Positions 50,101 through 52,897 of a DNA stretch of 64,000 bases are shown piece after piece (the stretch's first letter is position 1; every line of letters begins with the position of its first letter). The notes beneath the pieces are model-generated. The model saw only the letters and a list, made by a program, of their open reading frames with translations, ran no database searches and was not told the DNA's origin. The DNA is from Ilex aquifolium (Eukaryota; Streptophyta; Magnoliopsida; Aquifoliales; Aquifoliaceae): NCBI GenBank assembly GCA_951799425.1, contig OX637404.1, forward strand, positions 24,548,045 through 24,612,044. The letters run 5' to 3'. The position numbers were made by a program, and so were the translations under genes.

Positions 50101-52622
50101 TGATACAAAATGCATATGTAATGAAACACTCCACACAACCCCAAAAAAAAGCAAAATACAAGCAAAAGCTCACCAGGGTGCATTGGTACAAGGAGTACTG
50201 ATTTGATCTAGTTCCTTGCCTATTACATCCAGAAGCTGCTCCAACAGAGCACTCCCATCAGAAGCACCCCTGGTTAAATTCAACTGTAACCTTGCATACA
50301 ATACAAGGGAATCCTGCAAAGAGCCATGTAGAAAATAAAAACACTTCAAGTGTATAGACACAATGCATTACTATACATTGAAAAATTTACGAACCTTTAA
50401 ACTTCGGTCATGTGTGGTTATCCAACAACGGAACAGAAATTGCTTCACAACATCATGGATTTCTAGCGATTGACCACCCAAATTTGGCCCATCCCTCAAC
50501 AAGTATGTGTTGATGCACTCAATTAGCTTGCGTGAAATCTTTCCTTCATCCCTGAAAATGACAGGGACGGAGATTGCCAAACAGAATTCCAATATCCGAA
50601 GTTGTGTCAGTAGGCGGAAAACTAAAATCAGGGTTTCTTACATGTTTTACCTTACATAAGATAAAATTCCAACAAATCCCTTGACAATGTCATCTCGTAG
50701 ATCATCAGGAAAATCTCCAGGAGGATTTTCAAGAAGCGAATGCAGCGTCAGCATGCAACGAAAGACCTCCTCTTTGGGATTCAATTGGGCACTACTTTCC
50801 CCACTCATGCTTGTTTCCACCTTTTCCATGTATAGAAGCACCAGACCTGACCAAAAAAATGATAATGAGAAAGAAATGGAAAATTTATGATGTTCTATGC
50901 CATTAAGGGCTACATAATGGCCATGATTCAGAAATTAGAAAGGATACTCACTACAGTAGACTCGCTTCCTCATGTGAAATTGATAGTGTCTTAAGGCCAA
51001 AAGATGCCGGAGAATAATCCCGTACTCAGACTGAAAACTTGGGACATCCTTTAGAACATCCCAGATGTGGTTGAAAAGAAGTTTAGCCACAGGTAATAGA
51101 AGCATACCCTTGCCTGCCAGATAATGATTGTATTAAAGAATGAGATTTTTCAGGATAAAAAAAAATTTCATAAAGAAATTAACTTTTTCCAATATAAAGC
51201 TTACCAACTCAATTTGGTTGCCCACGAAATACCAAATTAACATATGAAAAGGTATCTATTATGCTGTTTGGAAATTTCAACAATGAAAACCCAACAGAAT
51301 AAAGCCACCAATATGAATGGACAAGTAGATAACACCGATTAGATTCTGAAGCTCCTTAAATAATAGAACTACCGTTCAATTTACCATAAATACTCGCTCA
51401 ATATTTTCTTGATTCTTACAGAAAGCATGAACTAAGCATAGAACTTCGAGCCCTAAATTGTTGAATTAGAATCCAGAAGTTTAGTTCCTTTGCTACTGCA
51501 TTGGTACTTATTTGTGCTTTGCCACAGCCATTAGAGGTTGGTGGATTATATTAATTTCACAAAACTCCACAGCATATAGCACCATACTTTTGGTTAAAAG
51601 TTAACAGATGAACCAATGAATAAAAGATACAGTATGTGCACCCAAGTTTCTGTTCGTTACCCAATGCAACCTTGACCACAATGAGGAATGGTGTATAACA
51701 TGATTCAGACAATGATAATAAAAAAAATTGCACCAGCAGAGTCAATTGCTTTTTAGCAGAATGAATTGTTCAAGTTATAGACAGTCATTAGGGCTAGGCA
51801 TATGTTTTGTCCAAGGTAGAGGGTAAAGGCACAATGGCCTTCCCACTTTATATTGCATTAAGATATGTACCAAGTAACTAATTGAACAACTATGACCATC
51901 AAACACTAACCAGAAAACTTAGCATCCTCTGCTCGCTGAACTACAATTCGAAGAGTCTTTGCAAAAATTAACTTGGGCACGCGACGCTTGCTCGCAGATA
52001 TCTCCAACGACACACATTTAGTGAGCAATGGAATGAGAAAGGGCCACGTTTCAGCTGCGAAAATAAATTCAATTCTCAACTTTATATCAGTTACCACACT
52101 GCATACACATATAACAAACGTGCACCACGCACACACATGTATTTAGATATCTCGAAAAAGAAAGGGGGTAGAGTCTTACAGTGAGGTATCTCATTAGGCT
52201 TAAGCATTGCACTGTTCTGTCCGATATATTTACAAAATCCGATCGATCTCTCCCCTTCTAGCCAGGTATTCAACAATTTAATCCCTTCCTAAATTCATTA
52301 ATCAAAACCAAAACCAACAAATATGTAATCACACAGACTCTCTACCTAGTTGCCAAAAAATGCAAACAAATTATAACAGGTTAAAAACTAAAGTAATTCG
52401 ACCTAAGTTGCATGTGTTCGAATGAATCCTTTTTTTCAAATTGAAAGAATACAAAAGATTTTTAGTGGCTCGTTTTGTGGTGTCTTTTCCACAATTTCTC
52501 GGCCAAAAAACGGAGGCGAAAGAAAATAAGTGAGAATCAGAGGTTACTTCTCGAGCTTTGGCTTTGTCGGACGAGAGCTTCGATACGATCTCTTGAATAT
52601 CTCTAGAAGTGACTGTGGCCAT
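2036..52622 (-). CDS. ATM: ATM serine/threonine protein kinase, N-terminal 42 exons (gene continues beyond left edge)
   Basis: ATM is a nuclear PIKK-family kinase activated by DNA double-strand breaks; in plants it acts upstream of the SOG1 response and in meiosis. The window holds codons 1 to 1737 in 42 exons. Cumulative phase is consistent at every junction (5212 nt, ending one base into a codon). The N-terminus carries the Tel1/ATM TAN motif (L-x3-K-A-K-x-R-E-E-G-x-K-L-L, residues 17 to 31), and the rest is the helical-repeat solenoid region. Exon sequences follow the Arabidopsis order as I remember it: SEISASKRR-like, ENPPGDFPD, KISRKLIECINTYLL, DMELDVNDD, DPDYRVRF, NERDKLI. Arabidopsis ATM is about 3,850 residues, so the FAT and kinase domains must lie to the left of position 1. 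The start ATG is the first one in frame and sits in a good context (GCAATGG). No in-frame stop or frameshift was found in any exon. Confidence 0.95.
2399..2647 (+). mobile_element. Complete TRIM element (terminal-repeat retrotransposon in miniature), 249 bp
   Basis: Two direct repeats of 72 bp each (2399-2470 and 2576-2647) begin TGTTGAAGTATAAATACTTA and end TTTARCA. The first is followed at once by TGGTATCAGAAC (2471-2482), an initiator-Met-tRNA primer-binding site. The second is preceded by a purine tract (GGATTTGAGGGCG, 2561-2573). The element is flanked by a perfect 5-bp duplication CTCTT (2394-2398 and 2648-2652). No coding capacity. Lies in ATM intron 41, antisense to the gene. Related copies are at 18623, 24904 and 49255. 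Confidence 0.9.
2471..2482 (+). other. Primer-binding site of the TRIM element
   Basis: TGGTATCAGAAC immediately after the first 72-bp repeat, complementary to the 3' end of initiator methionine tRNA as in many plant LTR elements. Confidence 0.8.
2992..3058. repeat. Poly-C run next to an A/G-rich tract
   Basis: About 14 cytosines followed by ACACACA and then A-rich sequence with GAAAAAA repeats, within ATM intron 41. Simple sequence only. Confidence 0.6.
3434..3505 (-). CDS. ATM: ATM exon 41 (codons 1691-1714)
   Basis: Acceptor ACCAG|GGGATA; reads GILSTERGQRALPSFNSYER then SLIE, matching the Arabidopsis GILSTERGQQALLSF block (from memory). Donor GAG|GTAGAG. Confidence 0.95.
3955..4145 (-). 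mobile_element. tRNA-derived SINE of AU type (diverged)
   Basis: On the minus strand: an A-box-like TGGTTCAATGG (4120-4130), a B-box-like GAGTTTGCATCC, then GCAGCCACTTTATG and GGAAAGGTTAGCC, ending ACTGGGTAGTGG. This order is that of plant AU SINEs. In ATM intron 40, sense to the gene. The plus strand over it is open for 174 codons, which I treat as chance. Confidence 0.55.
5104..5139. repeat. (TTTA)n microsatellite
   Basis: About eight to nine TTTA units followed by a G/T-rich stretch, in ATM intron 40. Confidence 0.9.
5270..5491 (-). CDS. ATM: ATM exon 40 (codons 1617-1690)
   Basis: Acceptor TGCAG|CTTGGT; contains IGDPHRVVFHLPGD, GISDELLNALIRLLKKYLMD and KIIDITSQALR. Donor CGA|GTGAGT. Confidence 0.95.
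5597..5789 (-). CDS. ATM: ATM exon 39 (codons 1552-1616)
   Basis: Acceptor TGCAG|TCTGAA; contains LKALHKKLFMGETNQ and HSDHEIVHAVWTLVHMCSLD. Donor AGG|GTATTA, phase 0. Confidence 0.95.
6260..6306 (-). CDS. ATM: ATM exon 38 (codons 1537-1551)
   Basis: 47-nt exon. Acceptor TACAG|TTTGTG; reads FVQRSCYLPPRLLVW. Donor TGGAG|GTGCTT. Confidence 0.92.
6453..6551 (-). CDS. ATM: ATM exon 37 (codons 1504-1536)
   Basis: Acceptor GTCAG|GAGCTG; reads ELEPFPELDVFDRIRKFQQD, ends SPRDHLLK. Donor AAG|GTAGGC. Confidence 0.94.
6742..6882 (-). CDS. ATM: ATM exon 36 (codons 1457-1503)
   Basis: Acceptor TGCAG|TTTTTG; contains FLVSKLVECCTPSDCIGEN and VLSLLHQLTVDSDPSLHGYL. Donor AAA|GTATAA. Confidence 0.94.
6968..7109 (-). 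CDS. ATM: ATM exon 35 (codons 1409-1456)
   Basis: Acceptor GGCAG|TTACAT; contains YIFNLVGQFISCPTLRDQSC and LLKTFRSNPSKETTCVLGE. Donor CAG|GTAATC. Confidence 0.95.
7229..7405 (-). mobile_element. AU-type SINE (diverged)
   Basis: On the minus strand this reads a B-box-like ACCAGTTCGAATCATGG, AAATAGGCTCTTTGCATGCA, GGGGTAATG, CATATGACCCTCC and GTGCACTGAG-like tail. This is the order of the AU SINE consensus as I recall it. In ATM intron 34, sense to the gene. Confidence 0.6.
8640..9178. repeat. TATCG-rich repeat, probable transposon remnant
   Basis: Both flanks (8650-8690 and 9015-9175) are packed with TATCG, CGTATCG and GATACGAT motifs in both orientations, enclosing about 320 bp of ordinary AT-rich sequence. 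This symmetric layout suggests a non-autonomous element with repetitive ends, but no clean target duplication was found. In ATM intron 34. Confidence 0.4.
9390..9517 (-). CDS. ATM: ATM exon 34 (codons 1367-1408)
   Basis: Acceptor TGCAG|TTTATA; contains IVEMHYKITAAVHFRHKRNR and VLGHRAAVSSTS. Donor TCAAA|GTGAGT. Confidence 0.94.
9647..9716 (-). CDS. ATM: ATM exon 33 (codons 1343-1366)
   Basis: Acceptor TGTAG|GGAGGA; reads MEDHTRISGILDKINIFRLD then RVFM. Donor ATG|GTGATA. Confidence 0.92.
9800..9921 (-). CDS. ATM: ATM exon 32 (codons 1303-1342)
   Basis: Acceptor TGTAG|GTTTCT; contains CSLASCASDPALPFF and QTVVDGFLE. The donor GAGAT|GTGCAA is the weakest in the gene, but it is the one that joins in phase to exon 33. 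Confidence 0.9.
9922..13654. other. ATM intron 31, largely unassigned
   Basis: 3.7 kb. Between about 11900 and 12970 the minus strand has several open stretches with coding-like composition, broken by stops (for example SRPKVRLRNGRIFVFEPSK around 12050-12100). They are probably a decayed retroelement, but I cannot assign the family. From 13080 to 13540 the sequence holds GAGCTCG-like terms often seen at ends of hAT-type elements, without a clear boundary. Confidence 0.3.
13655..13840 (-). CDS. ATM: ATM exon 31 (codons 1241-1302)
   Basis: Acceptor TTCAG|GTTGCT; contains LVKNHFVPIFAVCITLHCSK and IAEMSENERDKLIRNHT. Donor ACG|GTTTGT is non-canonical at the exon side but keeps phase 0 with exon 32. 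Confidence 0.93.
14190..14520 (+). mobile_element. Degenerate TRIM-like element, second family
   Basis: Two related direct segments (about 14209-14281 and 14450-14517) share AGTTTATA...GGCCTCTC-CACTCAT...AATTGATTTTGGATTGGATGCTATAA. Between them lies a spacer with GGTCCCACATGAGAGAG. The same repeat occurs in the opposite orientation at 21471-21795. In ATM intron 30. Confidence 0.4.
14569..14688 (-). CDS. ATM: ATM exon 30 (codons 1201-1240)
   Basis: Acceptor TGCAG|ACAAGG; contains VLNVEPINFIQYCCPWLLPA then LILHGD. Donor AAG|GTAGAA. Confidence 0.95.
14788..14862 (-). CDS. ATM: ATM exon 29 (codons 1176-1200)
   Basis: Acceptor TTCAG|TATATG; reads YMEELMGQILFCWVACGVSL then VALVE. Donor GAG|GTAAAT. 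Confidence 0.94.
15052..15115 (-). CDS. ATM: ATM exon 28 (codons 1154-1175)
   Basis: Acceptor TTTAG|GGAACT; reads RELVGAVLDNLSRQLQYTTR then TK. Donor AAG|GTGGTT. Confidence 0.93.
15193..15239 (-). CDS. ATM: ATM exon 27 (codons 1139-1153)
   Basis: 47-nt exon. Acceptor TGCAG|GCTGTT; reads AVFMMCVVAAIDPCQ. Donor CAGAG|GTAACT. Confidence 0.93.
16193..16349 (-). CDS. ATM: ATM exon 26 (codons 1086-1138)
   Basis: Acceptor TTCAG|TTCAAA; contains AKEVLAAGPQPRPMMETIII and LMHIALHSEKIELE. Donor GAG|GTATAT. Confidence 0.95.
18042..18169 (-). CDS. ATM: ATM exon 25 (codons 1044-1085)
   Basis: Acceptor ACCAG|ACCATG; contains LRDPDYRVRFSLGRRIGVLF and WDGHDELFQDI, highly conserved. Donor ATATG|GTGGGT. Confidence 0.95.
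18361..18486 (-). CDS. ATM: ATM exon 24 (codons 1002-1043)
   Basis: Reads SLISLGDLVNKVAENDLFHW then FGRVKLIDCICNFILLRPHI. Several AG acceptors lie upstream in the open frame. Only CTTGCAG|AGCTTG keeps phase 0 with exon 23 without a stop, and it restores the EQS-F/L-I block. Donor CAG|GTTAGC. Confidence 0.92.
18623..18872 (-). mobile_element. Diverged TRIM copy, same family as 2399-2647
   Basis: Two 72-bp-type repeats (18623-18694 and 18801-18872) in inverse orientation to the copy at 2399. The primer-binding-site complement TCTGATACCA (18791-18800) directly abuts the second. Target duplication no longer visible. In ATM intron 23. Confidence 0.75.
20030..21135 (+). pseudogene. 5'-truncated LINE relic (reverse-transcriptase C-terminal region)
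   Basis: The plus strand carries broken frames typical of the 3' part of a plant LINE ORF2. A stretch around 20280-20500 reads like the region just before the zinc knuckle (KSFFEFLID...RIWKGR). Around 20530-20760 is the zf-RVT knuckle: CVMCRGDNESVDHLFLYYPL then ARALWNKLF. Stops and frameshifts separate these parts. The copy ends at an A-rich tail (21126-21134). In ATM intron 23, antisense to the gene. Confidence 0.75.
21471..21795 (-). mobile_element. TRIM-like element, second family, with two about 101-bp repeats
   Basis: Direct repeats 21471-21571 and 21695-21795 share TATTAGAACATYCAACWCAA and end ATTCGATGTGGGATACA. The complement of a Met-tRNA primer-binding site (TCTATACCA, 21686-21694) abuts the second repeat. 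No coding capacity and no obvious target duplication. In ATM intron 23. Confidence 0.65.
22288..22312. repeat. (GA)n microsatellite
   Basis: Short GA run, partly imperfect, in ATM intron 23. Confidence 0.7.
23331..23504 (-). other. Unrecognised acidic open stretch (57 codons)
   Basis: Between two in-frame stops the minus strand reads a strongly acidic peptide ending LEIEEDTMVDEVMEDHDPKA. The composition looks like real former coding sequence, but there is no start codon or family match. Probably a fragment of a transposon or captured gene in ATM intron 23. Confidence 0.25.
24904..26348 (+). mobile_element. TRIM copy split by a hAT-like insertion
   Basis: First repeat at 24904-24974 followed by TGAAATCAGAGC (primer-binding site, one or two changes). 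The internal part is interrupted at 25023 and resumes at 26222 with TATAAAAAAGATTTCCACGT. The second repeat is at 26278-26348 (TGTTGAAGTATAAATACTTA). Removing the 1.19-kb insertion and one copy of its target duplication gives a sequence collinear with the intact element at 2399-2647. Confidence 0.8.
25024..26213. mobile_element. Non-autonomous hAT-like element (1190 bp) nested in a TRIM
   Basis: Ends are TAGGAGTGGGC and its near inverse GCACACCCCTA, flanked by 8-bp direct repeats ATGCTATT (25016-25023) and ATCCTATT (26214-26221), one mismatch. An 8-bp duplication and TAGGGGTG-type ends are hAT features. CTCCGACTCC motifs occur near both ends. No transposase frame. Interior is otherwise unassigned, with a (GGTTT)n-like run at 25955-25976. 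Confidence 0.8.
26362..26446 (-). mobile_element. Fragment of a TRIM-like LTR with primer-binding site
   Basis: On the minus strand a repeat resembling the TRIM LTR (GATGTATATAACTATTTATA...) runs into TGGTATCAGAATAAGG. Lies immediately beside the split TRIM copy and close to exon 23. Single repeat only. Confidence 0.45.
26486..26650 (-). CDS. ATM: ATM exon 23 (codons 947-1001)
   Basis: Acceptor CTCAG|GTTATA; contains VDLRANLKLPCLEILAAICC. Donor CAG|GTACCA. Followed by the 8.0-kb intron 23, the longest in the window. Confidence 0.94.
26791..26862 (-). CDS. ATM: ATM exon 22 (codons 923-946)
   Basis: Acceptor ATTAG|GTGTTG; reads VLENLLVNLCQHPQWSSSRK then FSDL. Donor TTG|GTACTG. Confidence 0.92.
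26955..27564 (-). CDS. ATM: ATM exon 21 (codons 719-922), the largest exon
   Basis: 610 nt. Acceptor TTCAG|GTTAAG; contains QYLLKLLHLAVTIIE, SIERLLKALAKLYDE and IVDMELDVNDD (the last preserved from Arabidopsis, from memory). Ends KESDPR with donor AGA|GTATGT. The open frame extends into intron on both sides. Confidence 0.96.
28440..30290 (+). pseudogene. Ty1/copia retrotransposon relic (gag to protease region)
   Basis: Broken frames in the right order for copia. At 29170-29470 is a gag segment (AWKIWNVVAQTYLQ-like, then VYHLREKVHETKQ and MTIT). At 29800-30160 is the protease region, ending with the SLPSILGRGSIKYLPSLNF and LLSLSCIL blocks that normally follow it. The protease catalytic DSGA is replaced by NSRA. 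Several stops and frameshifts; no integrase or RT. Possible LTR remnant at 27880-28100. In ATM intron 20, antisense to the gene. Confidence 0.7.
30423..30610 (-). CDS. ATM: ATM exon 20 (codons 657-718)
   Basis: Acceptor TGCAG|GTTGCT; contains CHQSVRLPRQLSDPLLQEME and ICALLSNFMYGL. Donor ACAAG|GTCTGT. Confidence 0.94.
30718..30804 (-). CDS. ATM: ATM exon 19 (codons 628-656)
   Basis: Acceptor TGTAG|GCAGAA; contains FFEYSVDVLAEISPGSGDE. Donor GAG|GTGCTA. Confidence 0.93.
30894..31049 (-). CDS. ATM: ATM exon 18 (codons 576-627)
   Basis: Acceptor TGTAG|GAATGT; contains LNEQMVVLLPAAVYAICAGC then APF, one of the best conserved blocks of this part of plant ATM. Donor AAG|GTATGT. Confidence 0.95.
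31419..31490 (-). CDS. ATM: ATM exon 17 (codons 552-575)
   Basis: Acceptor CGTAG|GGTGAT; reads GDLRDTTHLRQNLLRAVLAL then PNSK. Donor AAG|GTTTCT is weaker than its neighbours. Confidence 0.9.
31715..32836. repeat. Tandem duplication of about 0.5 kb within ATM intron 16
   Basis: The blocks 31715-32218 and 32302-32836 are about 80 to 85 percent alike over their length. They share GTTCAGCTAGCCTTGTCCAA, GAAGCAGCACACAAGGAAAG and ACCCTAGGGTTCTACAAGGG. On the minus strand the left part of each (ATG-free, CT-rich) looks like a plant 5' leader, but no reading frame follows. Confidence 0.75.
32983..33395. mobile_element. hAT-type MITE (413 bp)
   Basis: Starts TAGGGGTGTCCATG and ends CATGGACAGCCATA (inverted repeat with two to three changes). 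Flanked by 8-bp repeats TTCAAACT (32975-32982) and TTCGTACT (33396-33403), 6 of 8 identical. The interior is GC-rich at the ends and AT-rich in the middle, with no coding capacity. In ATM intron 16. Confidence 0.75.
33747..33795 (-). CDS. ATM: ATM exon 16 (codons 535-551)
   Basis: 49-nt exon. Acceptor TCCAG|GTCTGT; reads MSVLYFISDYFTRRGSQ across the split Met codon. Donor CAA|GTAAGT. Preceded by a 5-kb intron. Confidence 0.92.
34296..35019. mobile_element. Probable hAT-like non-autonomous element
   Basis: Left end CAGGGGCAGGGGCAGAAAA and right end TGTGGCTCCGCCCCTA are imperfect inverted repeats of the AGGGGCGGAGCCA type common in plants. Flanking 8-mers match at only 5 of 8, so the exact limits are unsure. 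Contains a nested AU SINE. In ATM intron 15. Confidence 0.55.
34545..34692 (-). mobile_element. AU-type SINE
   Basis: On the minus strand: GGTAAGGTTGCTCCATTTTG, a B-box region GGATTCAAGTCGC, CTCTCATTTTGTGCA, AAGGCTGCATACATTTGACC, and the diagnostic 3' part GAGAGCCCGTGCATTGGACC. Nested in the hAT-like element of ATM intron 15; sense to ATM. Confidence 0.75.
35718..35950 (-). mobile_element. LINE 3' end fragment
   Basis: On the minus strand the sequence ends AATAAAATTTTTGTATCTT followed by an A-rich tail (complement at 35710-35730), preceded by TTTGTACTGTAATTTGTG-like LINE 3' UTR text. No reverse-transcriptase sequence. In ATM intron 15. Confidence 0.5.
37330..38350 (+). mobile_element. Possible solo LTR or retrotransposon remnant
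   Basis: The segment ends ACTATTCAAACCCCCTTCTC...TTTAGGTTTTCAAATACATTG, the kind of text found at the 3' ends of plant copia-type LTRs. It also holds a (TG)n run. No confident 5' boundary, target duplication or internal domain was found. In ATM intron 15. Confidence 0.35.
38222..38242. repeat. (TG)n microsatellite
   Basis: Ten GT units after an (AT)n stretch, in ATM intron 15. Confidence 0.85.
38812..38882 (-). CDS. ATM: ATM exon 15 (codons 512-534)
   Basis: Acceptor TTCAG|GACCCA; reads DPSNTFAVSQDVWDLRLFKN then LPS. Donor TCAAT|GTAAGT. Confidence 0.93.
39026..39067 (-). CDS. ATM: ATM exon 14 (codons 498-511)
   Basis: A 42-nt micro-exon: acceptor TGCAG|GTGGAC, reads VDAALMLLRNLILN, donor AAT|GTGAGT. 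A second copy of this exon and its flanks is present at 62108-62149. Confidence 0.93.
39322..39342. repeat. (GA)n microsatellite
   Basis: About ten GA units in ATM intron 13. Confidence 0.85.
41522..41596 (-). CDS. ATM: ATM exon 13 (codons 473-497)
   Basis: Acceptor TGCAG|TTGGAC; reads LDNGWHTICSCLMRGLPMFS then NVTSV. Donor GTT|GTAAGT. Confidence 0.93.
43245..43329 (-). CDS. ATM: ATM exon 12 (codons 444-472)
   Basis: Acceptor TTAAG|GAGTCT (a weaker AAG acceptor); reads SLQGLSSVLLFPVLRVDGSP and ends FTMIE. Donor GAG|GTACTT, phase 0. Confidence 0.92.
43519..43575 (-). CDS. ATM: ATM exon 11 (codons 425-443)
   Basis: 57-nt exon. Acceptor TGCAG|AATAAT; reads RIINDASVEHAYDGLLWTL. Donor TTGCG|GTAAGC. 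Confidence 0.93.
44147..44161. repeat. (GA)n microsatellite
   Basis: About seven GA units in ATM intron 10, some 30 bp from the donor of exon 10. Confidence 0.8.
44194..44292 (-). CDS. ATM: ATM exon 10 (codons 392-424)
   Basis: Acceptor GACAG|GAATGC; reads NAAFCCLIRNYQNRISKDLF then IYWFEGISASFE. Separated from exon 9 by a 4.6-kb intron filled with LINE and SINE sequence. Donor GAAAG|GTTAGT. Confidence 0.95.
44740..45350 (+). pseudogene. 5'-truncated LINE relic with zinc knuckle and 3' tail
   Basis: The plus strand shows the zf-RVT knuckle (CLTCLSSGESNAHLFIVCSF then ARGLWNTLF) at about 44840-44930. The usual downstream block follows: NCAFMATLWCIWMEKNERIF and LWSKASEDLE. There is a stop between the two. 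The copy ends in TCTTAAAAAAAATAG (45338-45351). In ATM intron 9, antisense to the gene. Confidence 0.8.
45351..45900 (+). other. Unrecognised coding-like stretch after the LINE tail
   Basis: ATG at 45359 opens 43 codons (MEELARTSSQ...) up to TAG at 45488-45490. A second open run (45651-45845, MASLADPREKLKMRLGKHLR...) follows. Hydrophilic and coding-like, but not recognised. It could be part of another retroposed transcript or of an older insertion. Confidence 0.25.
45901..47480. other. AT-rich part of ATM intron 9, no gene seen
   Basis: Contains repeated short motifs (TTTGACTTYYAA and AATTACACATAA, for example around 46680, 46830 and 47110) that suggest old transposon copies, but no boundaries could be fixed. 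Confidence 0.4.
47505..48410 (-). pseudogene. 5'-truncated LINE relic with zinc knuckle
   Basis: Minus strand: the zf-RVT knuckle CILCNSAVECMDHLFHIA lies at about 48010-48065. It is preceded by KVQVFAWLHH-like text (48115-48150) and followed by the block WRCSALALLRWYGWKEMKSF (47780-47870). The A tail is seen as poly-T at 47510-47517. Stops and frameshifts present. In ATM intron 9, sense to ATM. Confidence 0.75.
48523..48762 (-). mobile_element. AU SINE with internal tandem duplication
   Basis: Minus strand order: GACCTGAGCGTCAAGGGGTT (B-box region), GGAAACAACCTCTCCGCATG, GGGGTAAAACTACATATATT, TGACCCTCTCCAGACCCCGT, GGTGGCGGGAGC. The last three blocks are then repeated after two copies of GTAACAATCTCTCTGTATGC. 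It ends AGTATCGTGTACTGAACCAC. This is the AU SINE body with its 3' half duplicated. In ATM intron 9, sense to ATM and about 165 bp from exon 9. Confidence 0.8.
48927..49030 (-). CDS. ATM: ATM exon 9 (codons 358-391)
   Basis: A 104-nt exon with no long open frame of its own, found by the phase requirement (2 mod 3) and homology: acceptor TTTAG|GCATGC, reads ACVNTLKPPQHEKRARTEHA, ends EGLAKGKWLW. Donor TTATG|GTAAGA. Confidence 0.92.
49255..49452 (-). mobile_element. Degenerate TRIM copy, family of 2399-2647
   Basis: Two inverse-oriented LTR-like segments (TGTTAAACAACCATCTACTC at 49255 and TGTTAGACCGCCATCTATTC at 49382) flank a short interior. The first repeat has an internal deletion. In ATM intron 8. 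Confidence 0.6.
49494..49508. repeat. Poly-C run
   Basis: About 13 cytosines in ATM intron 8, next to a G/A-rich stretch. Confidence 0.7.
50012..50099 (-). CDS. ATM: ATM exon 8 (codons 328-357)
   Basis: Acceptor ATCAG|GAGTGA; contains TSSQYGLVELAALVFCR, conserved with Arabidopsis SSSQCSLVELAALVFYR (from memory). Donor CGG|GTACTT, phase 0. Confidence 0.93.
50174..50313 (-). CDS. ATM: ATM exon 7 (codons 282-327)
   Basis: Acceptor TGCAG|GATTCC; contains DSLVLYARLQLNLTRGASDG and LLDVIGKELDQ. Donor CCCTG|GTGAGC; the Trp codon is completed by exon 8. Confidence 0.95.
50395..50551 (-). CDS. ATM: ATM exon 6 (codons 229-281)
   Basis: Acceptor TTCAG|GGATGA; contains KISRKLIECINTYLLRDGP and FRCWITTHDRSLK. 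Donor AAG|GTTCGT, phase 0. Confidence 0.95.
50651..50846 (-). CDS. ATM: ATM exon 5 (codons 164-228)
   Basis: Acceptor GTCAG|GTCTGG; reads SLVLLYMEKVETSMSGES, with the hallmark LLENPPGDFPDDLRDDIV. Donor GTAAG|GTAAAA. Confidence 0.95.
50952..51113 (-). CDS. ATM: ATM exon 4 (codons 110-163)
   Basis: Acceptor GGCAG|GCAAGG; reads GKGMLLLPVAKLLFNHIW and ends ALRHYQFHMRKRVYC. Too short and too interrupted to show as a long open frame; found by splice sites and homology. Donor TGTA|GTGAGT. Confidence 0.92.
51911..52054 (-). CDS. ATM: ATM exon 3 (codons 62-109)
   Basis: Acceptor CGCAG|CTGAAACG; reads SETWPFLIPLLTKCVSLEIS then ASKRRVPKLIFAKTLRIVVQ and RAEDAKFS. Strongly conserved in plant ATM. Donor TCTG|GTTAGT. 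Confidence 0.95.
52180..52288 (-). CDS. ATM: ATM exon 2 (codons 26-61)
   Basis: Acceptor TTTAG|GAAGGG; reads EGIKLLNTWLEGERSIGF then CKYIGQNSAMLKPNEIPH. Completes the TAN motif. Donor CACT|GTAAGA leaves one base of the next Ser codon. Confidence 0.95.
52548..52622 (-). CDS. ATM: ATM exon 1 (codons 1-25)
   Basis: Begins at ATG GCC ACA and reads MATVTSRDIQEIVSKLSSDK followed by AKARE. This is the start of the TAN motif. The donor is GAA|GTAACC. An upstream in-frame GTG codon at 52640 is not a plausible start. Confidence 0.95.
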
Positions 52623-52897
52623 TGCGGGGTTCACAATCACGATAACTCAGGTTTTCGATCGGGTGAGTGTGGAAAGAGGTAGAGATGAAAGCTAGGATTT
52701 CTCTGCGTTGTCTTTGACGTTAGGAGAGAGAATTGGCGGGAAAAAAAAAGACGACGAAGGGTTTAGACTCTAGAGGCGGTGAGAGACCACCATTAACGAG
52801 TGAGTTTAAACACAAAGAAGGCCTTTAAGGAGTGAGCTGAATCACGTCAAAGCGTGTTTTCACTTCAGGAATGTCTTTTTCTCCGAGTAAAATAAAA
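52623..52897 (-). promoter_or_regulatory. ATM proximal promoter and 5' UTR
   Basis: About 275 bp between the start codon and the edge of a Mutator-like element. It holds an E2F-type site and, just downstream of it, TGACGT (52715-52720), a bZIP/TGA-type core. No clear TATA box is visible, as is common for cell-cycle and DNA-repair genes. The transcription start cannot be placed from sequence alone. Confidence 0.55.
52733..52743 (-). promoter_or_regulatory. Putative E2F binding site upstream of ATM
   Basis: On the minus strand the sequence is TTTCCCGCCAA, a match to the plant E2F consensus TTTSSCGS. It lies about 111 to 121 bp upstream of the ATM start codon. It fits S-phase or DNA-damage control, but binding is inferred, not shown. 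Confidence 0.55.
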
